Part shown: piece after piece, positions 11,286 to 22,206 of the stretch | How the letters are laid out: each line of letters opens with the position of its first letter | Position numbering within the stretch: the first letter of the stretch is position 1 | From: Rhynchopus sp. YZ270_cl-10 | Taxonomy: Eukaryota > Euglenozoa > Diplonemea > Diplonemida > Diplonemidae | Reading direction: 5' to 3' | Length of the DNA: 64,000 nucleotides | Assembly: GCA_964035575.1 (NCBI GenBank) | Contig: OZ037837.1 | Span: 1,860,001 to 1,924,000 of the forward strand | Notes under the pieces: model-generated | What the model was told of the DNA's origin: nothing | The model's database searches: none | The model's input: the letters and a program-made list of their open reading frames with translations, nothing else | Translations under genes and position numbers: made by a program

Positions 11286-11462
11286 TAAGTGATTTTTTGT
11301 GATTTTCTGTGATTTTTTGTGATTCGCATTCCGGATTTTGTGATTTTTTGTGATTTTCTGTGATTTTTTGTGATTCGCATTCTGCAGCGTTTCCTGGGCT
11401 GCGGGGTAGGGGGCGATAACACGTGATTGTGCACGATGACGCACGATGACGCACGATGACAA
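11286..11462 (+). repeat. GTGATTTTTT and GCACGATGAC short tandem repeats
   Basis: Repeats of GTGATTTTTT/GTGATTTTCT with GATTCGCATTCCGG spacers (11286-11395) are followed by three GCACGATGAC units (about 11432-11460). The same two repeat types lie on the other side of the 8-bp satellite at 13778-14010. Confidence 0.85.
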
Positions 11463-11510
11463 CACGATTTCACTTTTTTTGTTTTTTTAGTGGTGGTTTC
11501 ACTGGTTTTC

Positions 11511-13044
11511 ACTGGTACTATGGTACTATGGTACTATGGTACTATGGTACTATGGTACTATGGTACTATGGTACTATGGTACTATGGTACTATGGTACTA
11601 TGGTACTATGGTACTATGGTACTATGGTACTATGGTACTATGGTACTATGGTACTATGGTACTATGGTACTATGGTACTATGGTACTATGGTACTATGGT
11701 ACTATGGTACTATGGTACTATGGTACTATGGTACTATGGTACTATGGTACTATGGTACTATGGTACTATGGTACTATGGTACTATGGTACTATGGTACTA
11801 TGGTACTATGGTACTATGGTACTATGGTACTATGGTACTATGGTACTATGGTACTATGGTACTATGGTACTATGGTACTATGGTACTATGGTACTATGGT
11901 ACTATGGTACTATGGTACTATGGTACTATGGTACTATGGTACTATGGTACTATGGTACTATGGTACTATGGTACTATGGTACTATGGTACTATGGTACTA
12001 TGGTACTATGGTACTATGGTACTATGGTACTATGGTACTATGGTACTATGGTACTATGGTACTATGGTACTATGGTACTATGGTACTATGGTACTATGGT
12101 GCTATGGTACTATGGTGCTATGGTGCTATGGTGCTATGGTGCTATGGTGCTATGGTGCTATGGTACTATGGTGCTATGGTGCTATGGTGCTATGGTACTA
12201 TGGTGCTATGGTGCTATGGTACTATGGTGCTATGGTGCTATGGTGCTATGGTGCTATGGTGCTATGGTGCTATGGTGCTATGGTGCTATGGTGCTATGGT
12301 GCTATGGTGCTATGGTGCTATGGTGCTATGGTGCTATGGTGCTATGGTGCTATGGTGCTATGGTGCTATGGTGCTATGGTGCTATGGTGCTATGGTGCTA
12401 TGGTGCTATGGTGCTATGGTGCTATGGTGCTATGGTGCTATGGTGCTATGGTGCTATGGTGCTATGGTGCTATGGTGCTATGGTGCTATGGTGCTATGGT
12501 GCTATGGTGCTATGGTGCTATGGTGCTATGGTGCTATGGTGCTATGGTGCTATGGTGCTATGGTGCTATGGTGCTATGGTGCTATAGTGCTATGGTGCTA
12601 TGGTGCTATGGTGCTATGGTGCTATGGTGCTATGGTGCTATGGTGCTATGGTGCTATGGTGCTATGGTGCTATGGTGCTATGGTGCTATGGTGCTATGGT
12701 GCTATGGTGCTATGGTGCTATGGTGCTATGGTGCTATGGTGCTATGGTGCTATGGTGCTATGGTGCTATGGTGCTATGGTGCTATGGTGCTATGGTGCTA
12801 TGGTGCTATGGTGCTATGGTGCTATGGTGCTATGGTGCTATGGTGCTATGGTGCTATGGTGCTATGGTGCTATGGTGCTATGGTGCTATGGTGCTATGGT
12901 GCTATGGTGCTATGGTGCTATGGTGCTATGGTGCTATGGTGCTATGGTGCTATGGTGCTATGGTGCTATGGTGCTATGGTGCTATGGTGCTATGGTGCTA
13001 TGGTGCTATGGTGCTATGGTGCTATGGTGCTATGGTGCTATGGT
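11511..13044 (+). repeat. 8-bp satellite ACTATGGT/GCTATGGT, about 190 copies
   Basis: The first 590 bp or so are pure ACTATGGT. Between about 12098 and 12236 units with A and G alternate. From there to the end nearly all are GCTATGGT, with one GCTATAGT near 12585. All forward frames are open because the unit lacks stops. The resulting MVLWYYGT-type proteins are artefacts. Confidence 0.97.
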
Positions 13045-13777
13045 GTGGATGCTTCAATGCAACACTAAACTTTGATACAAAGAGACACAAGTAACTTTTC
13101 CTCCCAACATGTGCGCACAGATTCCACCCTCCCCCTCCCAGCCCTAGTGGTGCAATCCCGTGAAACCACCACTTATTAAAATAAAGTGAAATCGCGTTCA
13201 CATGCCTTTCTCTAAATGTCGTCCCCGTCCCCAGATTCGGGCGAACTCGATTTTTTTCCCGCATTTTTTTCCCGCCTTCTCCACTGCATTTTTGGTGTCC
13301 ACAGCGGCTCAGAGGAGCCCGAAAAAAAAATACTTTGTGTGGATGAGACCGTGACGCCCCGACGTATGGCGACATCGACCTCGCTCTCGTCTCCGTGAGA
13401 GGGTTACGGAGGTCAAGTCGCACCCTTTATGATTAGTTGATCGGGGGTGTCGATATGGTCTAAAATCCCTCCACCCATCATCCAGACATGACCCAGATTG
13501 TGTTCAATTGGTCGAATTTTCACAGTGCTTCCCAAATTTGTCAGGGAGGCCGCGCAAAGCGCAAAAACCTGGGAAAAGGGCACAAAAATCACACAAAAAA
13601 GACGCGAGAAGCGCGGGAAAAAAACCGGTCCCCAGCCGAAAAAACCCGGAAAATAGGATCGTCACGGTTGAAGCCTGTCGTGTTGTTATCGTGCGTCACC
13701 GACGAGACAAGCTGAGGAAGGTGCAGGGTGATTGGCTGCGAAACCCCCCAATTGCCCCCTAAAAAAGTGCACCAGAG
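13045..13777. other. intergenic, no gene seen
   Basis: No protein or RNA gene is recognisable. Frames are short and their translations look random. Confidence 0.6.
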
Positions 13778-14010
13778 CGATGACGCACGATAACGCACGA
13801 TGACGCACGATGACACGCGATTATGCACGATAACTGAGCCTGAAAACGCTGCACATTCCGGATTTTGTGATTTTCTGTGATTTTTTGTGATTTTTTGTGA
13901 TTCGCATTCCGGATTTTGTGATTTTTTGTGATTTTCTGTGATTTTCTGTGATTTTCTGTGATTTTTTGTGATTCGCATTCCAGATGTTTGTGATTTTTTG
14001 TGATTGAATG
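13778..14010 (+). repeat. GCACGATGAC and GTGATTTTTT tandem repeats, right copy
   Basis: GCACGATGAC-type units (13778-13830) are followed by GTGATTTTTT/GTGATTTTCT runs with GATTCGCATTCC (13855-14010). The two repeat types occur in reverse order relative to the left copy, but each keeps the same orientation. Confidence 0.85.
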
Positions 14011-14145
14011 GTACTATACGGGGGGGTACCTGATCACAAATGTTCACAACCATGGTAATGTTATGGTAACATCACGGTTAACATAGTGGCGTCGTGAACT
14101 GGTGTGAAGTTGTGAATCAAATTGATTTTGATTTTTTTCGCAGTG

Positions 14146-14780
14146 CACAGTATACACAGTATACACAGTATACACAGTATACACAGTATACACAGTATAC
14201 ACAGTATACACAGTATACACAGTATACACAGTATACACAGTATACACAGTATACACAGTATACACAGTATACACAGTATACACAGTATACACAGTATACA
14301 CAGTATACACAGTATACACAGTATACACAGTATACACAGTATACACAGTATACACAGTATACACAGTATACACAGTATACACAGTATACACAGTATACAC
14401 AGTATACACAGTATACACAGTATACACAGTATACACAGTATACACAGTATACACAGTATACACAGTATACACAGTATACACAGTATACACAGTATACACA
14501 GTATACACAGTATACACAGTATACACAGTATACACAGTATACACAGTATACACAGTATACACAGTATACACAGTATACACAGTATACACAGTATACACAG
14601 TATACACAGTATACACAGTATACACAGTATACACAGTATACACAGTATACACAGTATACACAGTATACACAGTATACACAGTATACACAGTATACACAGT
14701 ATACACAGTATACACAGTATACACAGTATACACAGTATACACAGTTTTCACAGTACACCCAGTACACCCAGTACACCCAG
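14146..14780 (-). repeat. 9-bp satellite (CAGTATACA)n, about 66 copies, inverted
   Basis: The reverse complement of the array at 1451-1871. It is perfect to about 14741, then degenerates into TTTTCACAG and TACACCCAG units. It also creates false open frames of over 200 codons on both strands. Confidence 0.97.
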
Positions 14781-14865
14781 TACTTATTAAATGTCAACAA
14801 AAATATTATTTTTCACGATGCAGGTGTGTATTATTCCACCACCTTCTTCATCCATACTGCCCACA

Positions 14866-15061
14866 TTACCTAATCCACACACCTGCATTCTTTTCCAAGA
14901 AGTGCATATTTTTGTCCCTTCAACACACACGTTCTGTCTTTGAACACTATGTGTCACTTTCCCCACTCTCCCGCATCCTCTTGCCCACAGTACCCAGTCC
15001 CCACAAGAACACCACACCACAACAGGAACCCTACACGTGACGGGAGCGGCTGTGTGGTGGG
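14866..15061 (+). promoter_or_regulatory. shared 5' block of cyclase B
   Basis: Nearly identical to the block before cyclase A. The pyrimidine tract ends in CAG with AG at 14989-14990, 71 nt before the ATG. Confidence 0.55.
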
Positions 15062-16828
15062 ATGCAATGTCTCAATGCAGTGCTGTCGATGGACGGGACA
15101 CTCAGCAGCAAGGCCAGAGAGAGGCGCACCAGGTTTTTTATCTTTGCCAGTGTCTGTCTCTTTGTACTTTTGCTGAACTTTGCAAGTTCATTTTCGATGC
15201 AGGTGAAGACACCTATCTATCTGGCAGGGACTGTGTTCTCCCTTATTGGGTTTAGCATTGCTGTTTGTGCAGTGCTGTGCAGGTTTCGGCTGAACACACA
15301 TCTGGTGGTACGTTCGTTGTACTTAGTCACATGTGGTGTGTTGCTGTGGGATATAAGTGCACGTACAGTCTTATCAGTACAATGGCCGTTGCTTGTGCTC
15401 ATAATCGACATGTTGCTTGTGATGCAGGTGCCTGCACGGTACAGCTTGGGACTCGTCTGTTTCATAGTTCTGTGGCTTCTCCTGCTTGGTGTTGAGGAGA
15501 GCTTCAGGTTTGGTCTGTTTGAGCTGCCAGGAATGCCAGGACAGGAGGGTGAGTATGGTCGACGGTACTTTTCTCGACTGGAGACTGACTGCAGCACTCT
15601 GCCGTGCCCAGTGCCCTTTCCTTCGACTCCCCTAATCTCATCCGTTGCTGTATTTGTCATTGACTTCATCGTGACCCGAGGCTTCGCACACGAAGTGCTG
15701 AAGGAGCAAGCATCAATGGAGCGGACGATCAACACTGTGCAGGAGATTGCCTCACTCCTGGCTTCCTACGACGTGGAGAAGGTGGCAGAGCTGCTGGAGG
15801 CACACAGAGACGAGCTGCCTGAGGGGATGAGTGCGGCACTGCGGAACTTGGAGGAGAACTTGCGGTCGTACAAAGCGTACCTGCCTCAGACGTGTCTGCT
15901 TGTGGATGAAGAAGTGGTTGATGAAGGTATTGACGTTGCTTGCACTGAACCGTCCGTTTCCTCTCAGTATTCTTCTGGAAGTATACGCTCCACAAGTATG
16001 CGTTACGTTCCTCTTGGGCTGTCGTCTGTGAAGGCCACGCTGCTGACGGTGAACATGAAAGACACGTTGCGTTTCTTGGATGAGGACTGTGCACTCTTCT
16101 CCTCCTTCTTCACAACTCTTCTTCTGAAGACGTTGCAAGCAACAGAGTCATACCGTGGGATGGTGGACGTGTTCGTTGGTGACAAGGTGCACTGCTCCTT
16201 CAACGCGTCAAGGCAGTGTGCGAACAACTCTATCTCAGCACTGCGCACTGCTTCGATGCTGCTGCGGGGTTCCACGTCGCAGGTTAACATCGGTGTTGCA
16301 TCTGGGAAGGTGCTGCGTGGTGAGATGGGATGTGACGTGATGCGCCGCTTCAGCATGGTGGGCACACTTGTGCGTGACGTGCATGGGATGGAACGTGCAG
16401 GACGTATCCTTGGCTGCGACGTGCTCTGCAACCGTATGTGCTTCAGCGATGCTGAGTGTGAACACGTGCTGCGCTTGCTTCCGTGCAAGGTGGACGTGTC
16501 TGCAACCTGTGCGGAACATGAAGTGGTGGCTGAGCTTCTTCTGCACGACACACCTTCGGACAGTCCTGCAGAGGAATGGATGTACACCATCGGGAGGAAC
16601 AGTGAGTGGGAGCACTACAACACAGCAGTGCGGAAGTACCTGAGAGGCGACGTGTCTGCTGCAGCAGTTGAAGAGGCTGCACAGGGTTGTCCTTGTTCAC
16701 GGAGCCCGTTGAGCGTGCATCCCTCGACAGTGAAGGGCGGGCTTCTGAGCGTGGCCTTGGCACGACCGCTGCAGGACAATGAACGGGCTGATGGAGTTGA
16801 TGATGTTTGCTATCTAAATGATTCGTGA
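15062..16828 (+). CDS. membrane cyclase-homology protein B, probably catalytically dead
   Basis: 588 residues. The first 275 residues (six membrane spans and helical linker ending LRSYKAYLP) match cyclase A closely. They are followed by a different cyclase-fold domain (about 315-480). That domain keeps FVGDKVHCSFN and the VNIGVASGKVLRGEMGCD strand pair. Its first metal Asp is replaced by Asn331 (LTVNMKD), and the Asn..Arg catalytic pair reads RDVHG, so no nucleotide cyclisation is expected. The C-terminus has EEWMYTIG and a following helix, a style I associate with trypanosomatid cyclase tails. It might regulate or dimerise with an active cyclase such as A; that is inference. The stop precedes an A-type tail remnant. 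Confidence 0.85.
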   Translation: MQCLNAVLSMDGTLSSKARERRTRFFIFASVCLFVLLLNFASSFSMQVKTPIYLAGTVFSLIGFSIAVCAVLCRFRLNTHLVVRSLYLVTCGVLLWDISARTVLSVQWPLLVLIIDMLLVMQVPARYSLGLVCFIVLWLLLLGVEESFRFGLFELPGMPGQEGEYGRRYFSRLETDCSTLPCPVPFPSTPLISSVAVFVIDFIVTRGFAHEVLKEQASMERTINTVQEIASLLASYDVEKVAELLEAHRDELPEGMSAALRNLEENLRSYKAYLPQTCLLVDEEVVDEGIDVACTEPSVSSQYSSGSIRSTSMRYVPLGLSSVKATLLTVNMKDTLRFLDEDCALFSSFFTTLLLKTLQATESYRGMVDVFVGDKVHCSFNASRQCANNSISALRTASMLLRGSTSQVNIGVASGKVLRGEMGCDVMRRFSMVGTLVRDVHGMERAGRILGCDVLCNRMCFSDAECEHVLRLLPCKVDVSATCAEHEVVAELLLHDTPSDSPAEEWMYTIGRNSEWEHYNTAVRKYLRGDVSAAAVEEAAQGCPCSRSPLSVHPSTVKGGLLSVALARPLQDNERADGVDDVCYLNDS

Positions 16829-17590
16829 CTATCAGGAGATGCTGAAGATCATCTTATGAACTTTTCTCTTTTTTGAACTCAACATTTGTGAGGACAAGGG
16901 GGTGGATACGAGTCTTAATAACCAATCATACAATGAGATTTTCCACAATTGTGTCGTCTGTTTGACATACAACATTGAAGTCTACACACGTCAGCCTCCG
17001 GCACACTGGGAGTTGCACAGCTTGCAGTTGGTGACATGGGAAAAAACATAGCCTTTCACCAGATGAGCTCACGACTCACGACACTGACGACGGCACTGGA
17101 GCAGAGTGGAGGGAGTCTGGTGACGCTGCTTGGGAACTGTGTGTGTGTTGGGTGGAACGTGTCGCGTTCTGCACCTCACACATGGAGAATGCGATACGGT
17201 TTGTGCAGCGCATGTCTGTGAAGTCTGCACTGAACGGGGCTGGTCTTGCAAGCGGTCCTGTGCAGCACGGGGATGTTGGTGCACGGAGCCAGCGCTTTGT
17301 GACTGTGATGGGGGATGTTGTGCGTCGGAGTTGGGCGCTGTGCGAGGAAGCTGTGCGTGACGGGGTTGTGTGTCTGTACGAGCCTCCTGAAGGGACAACA
17401 CTGCCGTCTGCACTTGAAGTCAACCTTCTGCAAGGAAATGATGACATCTCAGCATTGTGCACTGCTTCGATGCTGCTGCGGGGTTCCACGTAGCAGGTGA
17501 ACATCGGTGTTGCATCTGGGAAGGTCCTGCGTGGCGAGATTGGATGTGACGTGATGCACCGCTTCAGCATGGTGGGCACACTTGTGTGTT
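16829..17590 (+). pseudogene. mosaic cyclase tail remnant behind B
   Basis: From about 16980 to 17420 this is nearly identical to the second cyclase-fold domain of cyclase A (4510-4950), including GLASGPVQHGDVGA. It then switches, at about 17422-17590, into a fragment of the B-type domain (SMLLRGST, then NIGVASGKVLRG), where a TCG codon has become TAG. It is not joined to B in frame. The mosaic shows recombination between paralogues. Confidence 0.8.
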
Positions 17591-18187
17591 ACGGACACGC
17601 CAGGAACCCGACCGCCATACTGGTGTTGTGCATGTCAGTGCTGCACCAGCAGACGCACACCTCTGCTGTGCTCGGTGTCACGGCGACACCGAACGGCCTG
17701 CATACTATTACTACGCAGAGCTGAATGTCTGGAATATCCTCTTCGGCACGTCCTTGAGGGACACCACAAAGCTGTGCAAGCCACCAGCAGGCAACACCGC
17801 CATGCCCTGCACAGCTTATACACCCAGCAGGTATTAAGTTATTACGGGTTTGAGGGGTGTCGCATGCTCGAAGGATGCGACACTGCGTGTGGTACCCGTA
17901 GTCAGGCACACAAGCACATCATTGAAGGGTATGTCCCAGACACATGTGGTCACGTCACGATCATCCATGTGTGGTCATCACCAGCGGTAGACGGCCACCA
18001 CACAAAAGTGCATGGCCTTGTAGTGTCTCCCGATGGCACAGATCTCGGGAGACACTGTGCGTATGTGGGACATCTGTAATGGGGGTGTGTCGAGGCGTGC
18101 GCGTGCTGGGAGTGTAAGCTACAATTCACTTTGCGCTATTGTGCTTGAGTGAAACAGTGTCGGCTGGCTGGCAGATCCTCGCCGTGG
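17591..18187. other. unassigned sequence between B and C
   Basis: Open frames exist (for example 17582-18079), but no family is recognised. It may be further decayed coding DNA. Confidence 0.4.
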
Positions 18188-18379
18188 CTCATCCACACAC
18201 CTGCATTCTTTTCCAAGAAGTGCATATTTTTGTCCCTTCAACACACACGTTCTGTCTTTGAACACTATGTGTCACTTTCCCCACTCTCCCGCATCCTCTT
18301 GCCCACAGCACCCAGTCCCCACAAGAACACCACACCACAACAGGAACCCTACACGTGACGGGAGCGGCTGTGTGGTGGG
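18188..18379 (+). promoter_or_regulatory. shared 5' block of cyclase C
   Basis: Same block as before A and B, starting at CATCCACACACCTGC. The pyrimidine tract ends in CAG with AG at 18307-18308, 71 nt before the ATG. Confidence 0.55.
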
Positions 18380-20161
18380 ATGCAATGTCTCAATGCAGTG
18401 CTGTCGATGGACGGGACACTCAGCAGCAAGGCCAGAGAGAGGCGCACCAGGTTTTTTATCTTTGGGAGTGTCTGTTTTTTGGCACTTTTGCTGAACTTTG
18501 CAGGCTCGTTTTCGATTCAGGTGAAGACCCCTATCTATCTGGCCGGGACTGTGTTCTCCCTTATTGGAGTTAGCATTGCTGTTTGTGCAGTGCTGTGCAG
18601 GTTTCGGCTGAACACACATCTGGTGGTAGGTGCACTGTACTTGGTATCGGCTGGCTTTCTGCTCTTTGACTTCGGAGCTCGTGCACTATCAACATCACAA
18701 TGGCCGTTGCTTGTGCTCGTAATCGACATGTTGCTTGTGATGCAGGTGCCTGCACGGTACAGCTTGGGACTCGTCTGTTTCATAGTTCTGTGGCTTCTCC
18801 TGCTTGGTGTTGAGGAGAGCTTCAGGTTTGGTCTGTTTGATATACCAGGAATGCCAGCACAGGAGGGTGAGTACGGGCGACAGGATTATCACACGATGCG
18901 TTACGACTGTGCCACTCTGCCGTGTCCAGTGAAATTTCCTTCTGCTGTCCTGATGGGATCGCTGACGGTCTTTGTCATTGACTTCATCGTGACTCGAGGC
19001 TTCGCACACGAAGTGCTGAAGGAGCAGGCATCAATGGAGCGGACGATCAACACTGTGCAGGAGATTGCCTCACTCCTGGCTTCCTACGACGTGGAGAAGG
19101 TGGCAGAGCTGCTGGAGGCACACAGAGACGAGCTGCCTGAGGGGATGAGTGCGGCACTGCGTGCGTTGGAGAAGAACCTGCGGTCATACAAAGCGTACCT
19201 GCCTCAGACGTGTCTGCTTGTGGGTGAAGAAGTGGCTGATGAAGGCAGCGAAGTACAGTCTGAGAGTGGACATTATACAGATGCGACTGATTCACATTGC
19301 ACTTCTGAAAGTGAACATTCTGCAAAAATACGTTACGTTCCTCTTGGGCTGTCGTCTGTGAAGGCCACGCTACTGACGGTGCACATCAAAGACACGTTGC
19401 GTTTCTTGGATGAGGACTGTGCACTCTTCTCCTCCTTCTTCACAACCCTTCTTCTGAAGACGTTGCAAGCAACAGAGTCATACCGTGGGATGGTGGACGT
19501 GTTCGTCGGTGACAAGGTGCACTGCTCCTTCAACACGTCAAAGAGATGTACGAACCACGCCACCTCAGCACTGCACACAGCAGCAGTGTTGATGAAGGGA
19601 TTGATGCCGTCGCAGGTGAACATCGGTGTTGCATCTGGGAAGGTGCTGCGTGGTGAGATGGGATGTGACGTGATGCGCCGCTTCAGCATAGTGGGCACAC
19701 TTGTGCGTGACGTGCATGGGATGGAAAGTGCAGGACGTATCCTTGGCTGCAACGTGCTCTGCAACCGTATGTGCTTCAGCGATGCTGAGTGTGAACACGT
19801 GCTGCGCTTGCTTCCGTGCAAGGTGGACGTGTCTGCAACCTGTGCGGAACATGAAGTGGTGGCTGAGCTTCTTCTGCACGACACACCTTCGGACAGTCCT
19901 GCAGAGGAATGGATGTACACCATCGGGAGGAACAGTGAGTGGGAGCACTACAACACAGCAGTGCGGAAGTACCTGAGAGGCGACGTGTCTGCTGCAGCAG
20001 TTGAAGAGGCTGCACAGGGTTGTCCTTGTTCACGGAGCCCGTTGAGCGTGCATCCCTCGACAGTGAAGGGCGGGCTTCTGAGCGTGGCCTTGGCACGACC
20101 GCTGCAGGACAATGAACGGGCTGATGGAGTTGATGATGTTTGCTATCTAAATGATTCGTGA
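18380..20161 (+). CDS. membrane cyclase-homology protein C, probably catalytically dead
   Basis: 593 residues with the same architecture as B: six membrane spans, LRSYKAYLP linker, one degenerate cyclase-fold domain and an EEWMYTIG tail. The first metal Asp is His here (LTVHIKD), and the Asn/Arg pair is again lost (RDVHG). The linker (SEVQSESGHYTDATDS) and domain are almost the same as in D and differ from B, so C and D are the closest pair. Its 3' tail is interrupted by two insertions and resumes at 44936. The coding frame itself is intact. Confidence 0.85.
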   Translation: MQCLNAVLSMDGTLSSKARERRTRFFIFGSVCFLALLLNFAGSFSIQVKTPIYLAGTVFSLIGVSIAVCAVLCRFRLNTHLVVGALYLVSAGFLLFDFGARALSTSQWPLLVLVIDMLLVMQVPARYSLGLVCFIVLWLLLLGVEESFRFGLFDIPGMPAQEGEYGRQDYHTMRYDCATLPCPVKFPSAVLMGSLTVFVIDFIVTRGFAHEVLKEQASMERTINTVQEIASLLASYDVEKVAELLEAHRDELPEGMSAALRALEKNLRSYKAYLPQTCLLVGEEVADEGSEVQSESGHYTDATDSHCTSESEHSAKIRYVPLGLSSVKATLLTVHIKDTLRFLDEDCALFSSFFTTLLLKTLQATESYRGMVDVFVGDKVHCSFNTSKRCTNHATSALHTAAVLMKGLMPSQVNIGVASGKVLRGEMGCDVMRRFSIVGTLVRDVHGMESAGRILGCNVLCNRMCFSDAECEHVLRLLPCKVDVSATCAEHEVVAELLLHDTPSDSPAEEWMYTIGRNSEWEHYNTAVRKYLRGDVSAAAVEEAAQGCPCSRSPLSVHPSTVKGGLLSVALARPLQDNERADGVDDVCYLNDS

Positions 20162-20188
20162 CTATCAGGAAATGCTGAAGATCATCTT

Positions 20189-22043
20189 CACCATGGACTT
20201 GTAATGACATTACGTGACGAGGGACGAGGGAAATTACGTGGGAAATTACGCGCGCAATGACGTCGTCACGACGCGGGCACCCCCTCGTAATGACGACGTC
20301 ATGACGTGGGGTTTTCCTCGTCACGACGACGGCATTACGACGTCATGACGAGGGGTGCCCTCGTAATTACGAGGGGACCCCTCGTAATTACGAGGGGTGC
20401 TCCCGTGGTCATTGTCTGGCTATTGCCTCCCAGGGAAAGGGACTCTCGAATTTTTTTTTTTGCCCCTATAAAGGGCTAATTTCGACGATTTGAGGCCATT
20501 AAAAGCAAAATTTGATGCTTTTGAGCATCTGTGGGGGTCTAAAACGCGTTTTTGCGGTTTTTTTTCCTCCTTCCCCCATATTTTTCTTTACCGACTACTT
20601 TGGCTCAGCATAAAAAAATTTTTAAATGATTTAGGTAGTGGCCAAGTAAAAGAACACAATTTTTTAATGGACCATCTGGGGGTACACAAATACGCAGTTC
20701 TCCTCTCAAAAACCACGGATATTTTACGATATCCTGTGTCCATTATAATACCGTAATCGTAAGAATTCTGGGAGGGTAATATTTCTTGTTTTTTTCTGTT
20801 CCTTTTTCCACCACACCTCCAAAAACACCCTCACAGGATGACAGTATACAAAAACATGATAAACGATGAAAACCCGCAACTCTACGCCACAGGTTCTTTC
20901 TTCCTCTGGGAAACTCTTTGTCAGTCACTGCTATAGCCATTTAACCCAGGGAGCATAGCTAGTGCAAGAAATTCGACTTCGGGATCCGGAAAGTCTGTCC
21001 TCTGCTCTTGCGGAGGACTAGGCACAAGAAAATATTGCGTTCCCCCAGGAAACTAATTTTTGTCACAGTAATTTTTGCCCAGGGCATGCTCTTGAAGCAT
21101 GGCGGCTTGGTGTGAGAAGGGGCAGTGTGTTGTTTTGTTCTAGATTTCAACGGTTGTTAGAACGAGTCAAGTGGATGCTTATCTAAACACTGACTTTAGT
21201 ACAGACCCGAGAGATCACACATGACTTTGAGGAAAGAACAAAGCAATGCATCTGTACCCGCACGCCAGGTTGTAGTTACTTCAGGATTTTCTTAAGTTTG
21301 CATGAAAGAGAAGGGGGCGAAACCTTTGTATACGTCTACGACGAAGGTAGTAGCCTAATGACAACCATGTGGTGGCTGTAATTCACATCCCTTAGAATTA
21401 CCAGAATTCAGCCTTTGTTGAAGTAATGTGCATACTTGTATGTGCGTGTCACGCTTCTCCACCCTTAAATGGGTGCACCGCTCGGTGAGCAGTGGTAACC
21501 CTTCTCGACTAGTGCAAACTTAAGAATTTTCTGCTGTAACTTACCAAAATCGATTTTCTCACCCCAAACACCCGCAACACCCCACCTGCTACTTCGGTAG
21601 CCTGTGTTGTTGGGAGTTGGTTCTCATGTTGATCCCCAGTGTCTTGCACTGCTTCTTCTGAGCCCAACGCTGTTTGGCCTGTCGACGTAATAAATACGAA
21701 GACAGGGCGGCGGTGCCAACAATTTTCCGATGATGTAACGTTTTATCTGATTGATTTATCGTTTGATATACCTTGTGTGTGCTACTTCATGCACACCCAA
21801 GCAAGGTATATTGAAAGGTACTTTCAAGCGATACTTCGTTATGTCATTGGGGGTACCTGGGTACCTGGGTACCTGGGTGCCCACGTCATGACGACGTCAT
21901 GACGAGGTAATTACGAGGGGGTGCCCTCGTAATTACCTCGTCATGACGAGGGCACCCCCTCGTAATTACGAGGGGGTGCCCTCGTCAAGGCACTCGTAAT
22001 TACCTCGTCATGACGCGCGTAATGTCATTACGAGTCCATGGTG
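20189..22043. mobile_element. 1,855-bp element with terminal inverted repeats, no transposase seen
   Basis: The ends are inverted copies of 26 bp with one difference, beginning CACCATGGACT and continuing to TAATGACATTACG. Both ends then hold many CCCTCGTAATTACGAGGG palindromes and GACGTCATGACG motifs, plus a GGGTACCTG triplet near 21850. The insertion splits the sequence ATCATCTT-ATGAAC, which is continuous behind cyclase B. TT flanks both sides, so the target duplication is TT or very short. Internal frames are 60-90 codons and unrecognised, so it looks non-autonomous. The superfamily is not assignable from the ends alone. Confidence 0.85.
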
Positions 22044-22194
22044 TTATGAACTTTTCTCTTTTTTGAACAACTCTTTGTGGGGACCAGGGAGAATGGTATC
22101 ACCACCTTTGCGAGTCTTCTTCGCAAAGTGCCAAACCGCATACGAGTCTTTCCATATGTGCGTCGTCTGTTTCAACCAGAAGCAACCTTGCAGT
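22044..22194 (+). pseudogene. cyclase C 3' tail, first part
   Basis: Matches the cyclase A linker (about 4370-4508), including CGAGTCTTCTTCGCAAAGTG and TTTCAACCAGAAGCAACC. It is cut at 22194 by the giant element and continues at 44936 without loss. Confidence 0.88.
22187..22194 (+). repeat. left 8-bp target-site duplication
   Basis: CTTGCAGT, repeated exactly at 44936-44943. It is present only once at the matching site in cyclase A. Confidence 0.9.
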
Positions 22195-22206
22195 CAGTGC
22201 TGTCGC
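22195..22206 (+). repeat. left terminal inverted repeat of the giant element
   Basis: CAGTGCTGTCGC. It matches the right end over 11 of 12 positions and begins with the hAT-type CAGTG. Confidence 0.88.

Noticed and set aside
11456-13075. Open frames up to 539 codons encoding MVLWYYGT repeats
   Set aside because: They are a by-product of the stop-free 8-bp satellite, which is open in all three forward frames. There is no flanking coding evidence.
16829-17590. A spliced second exon of cyclase B
   Set aside because: The region contains an internal stop and a domain switch, and there is no consistent frame or splice pair linking it to B.
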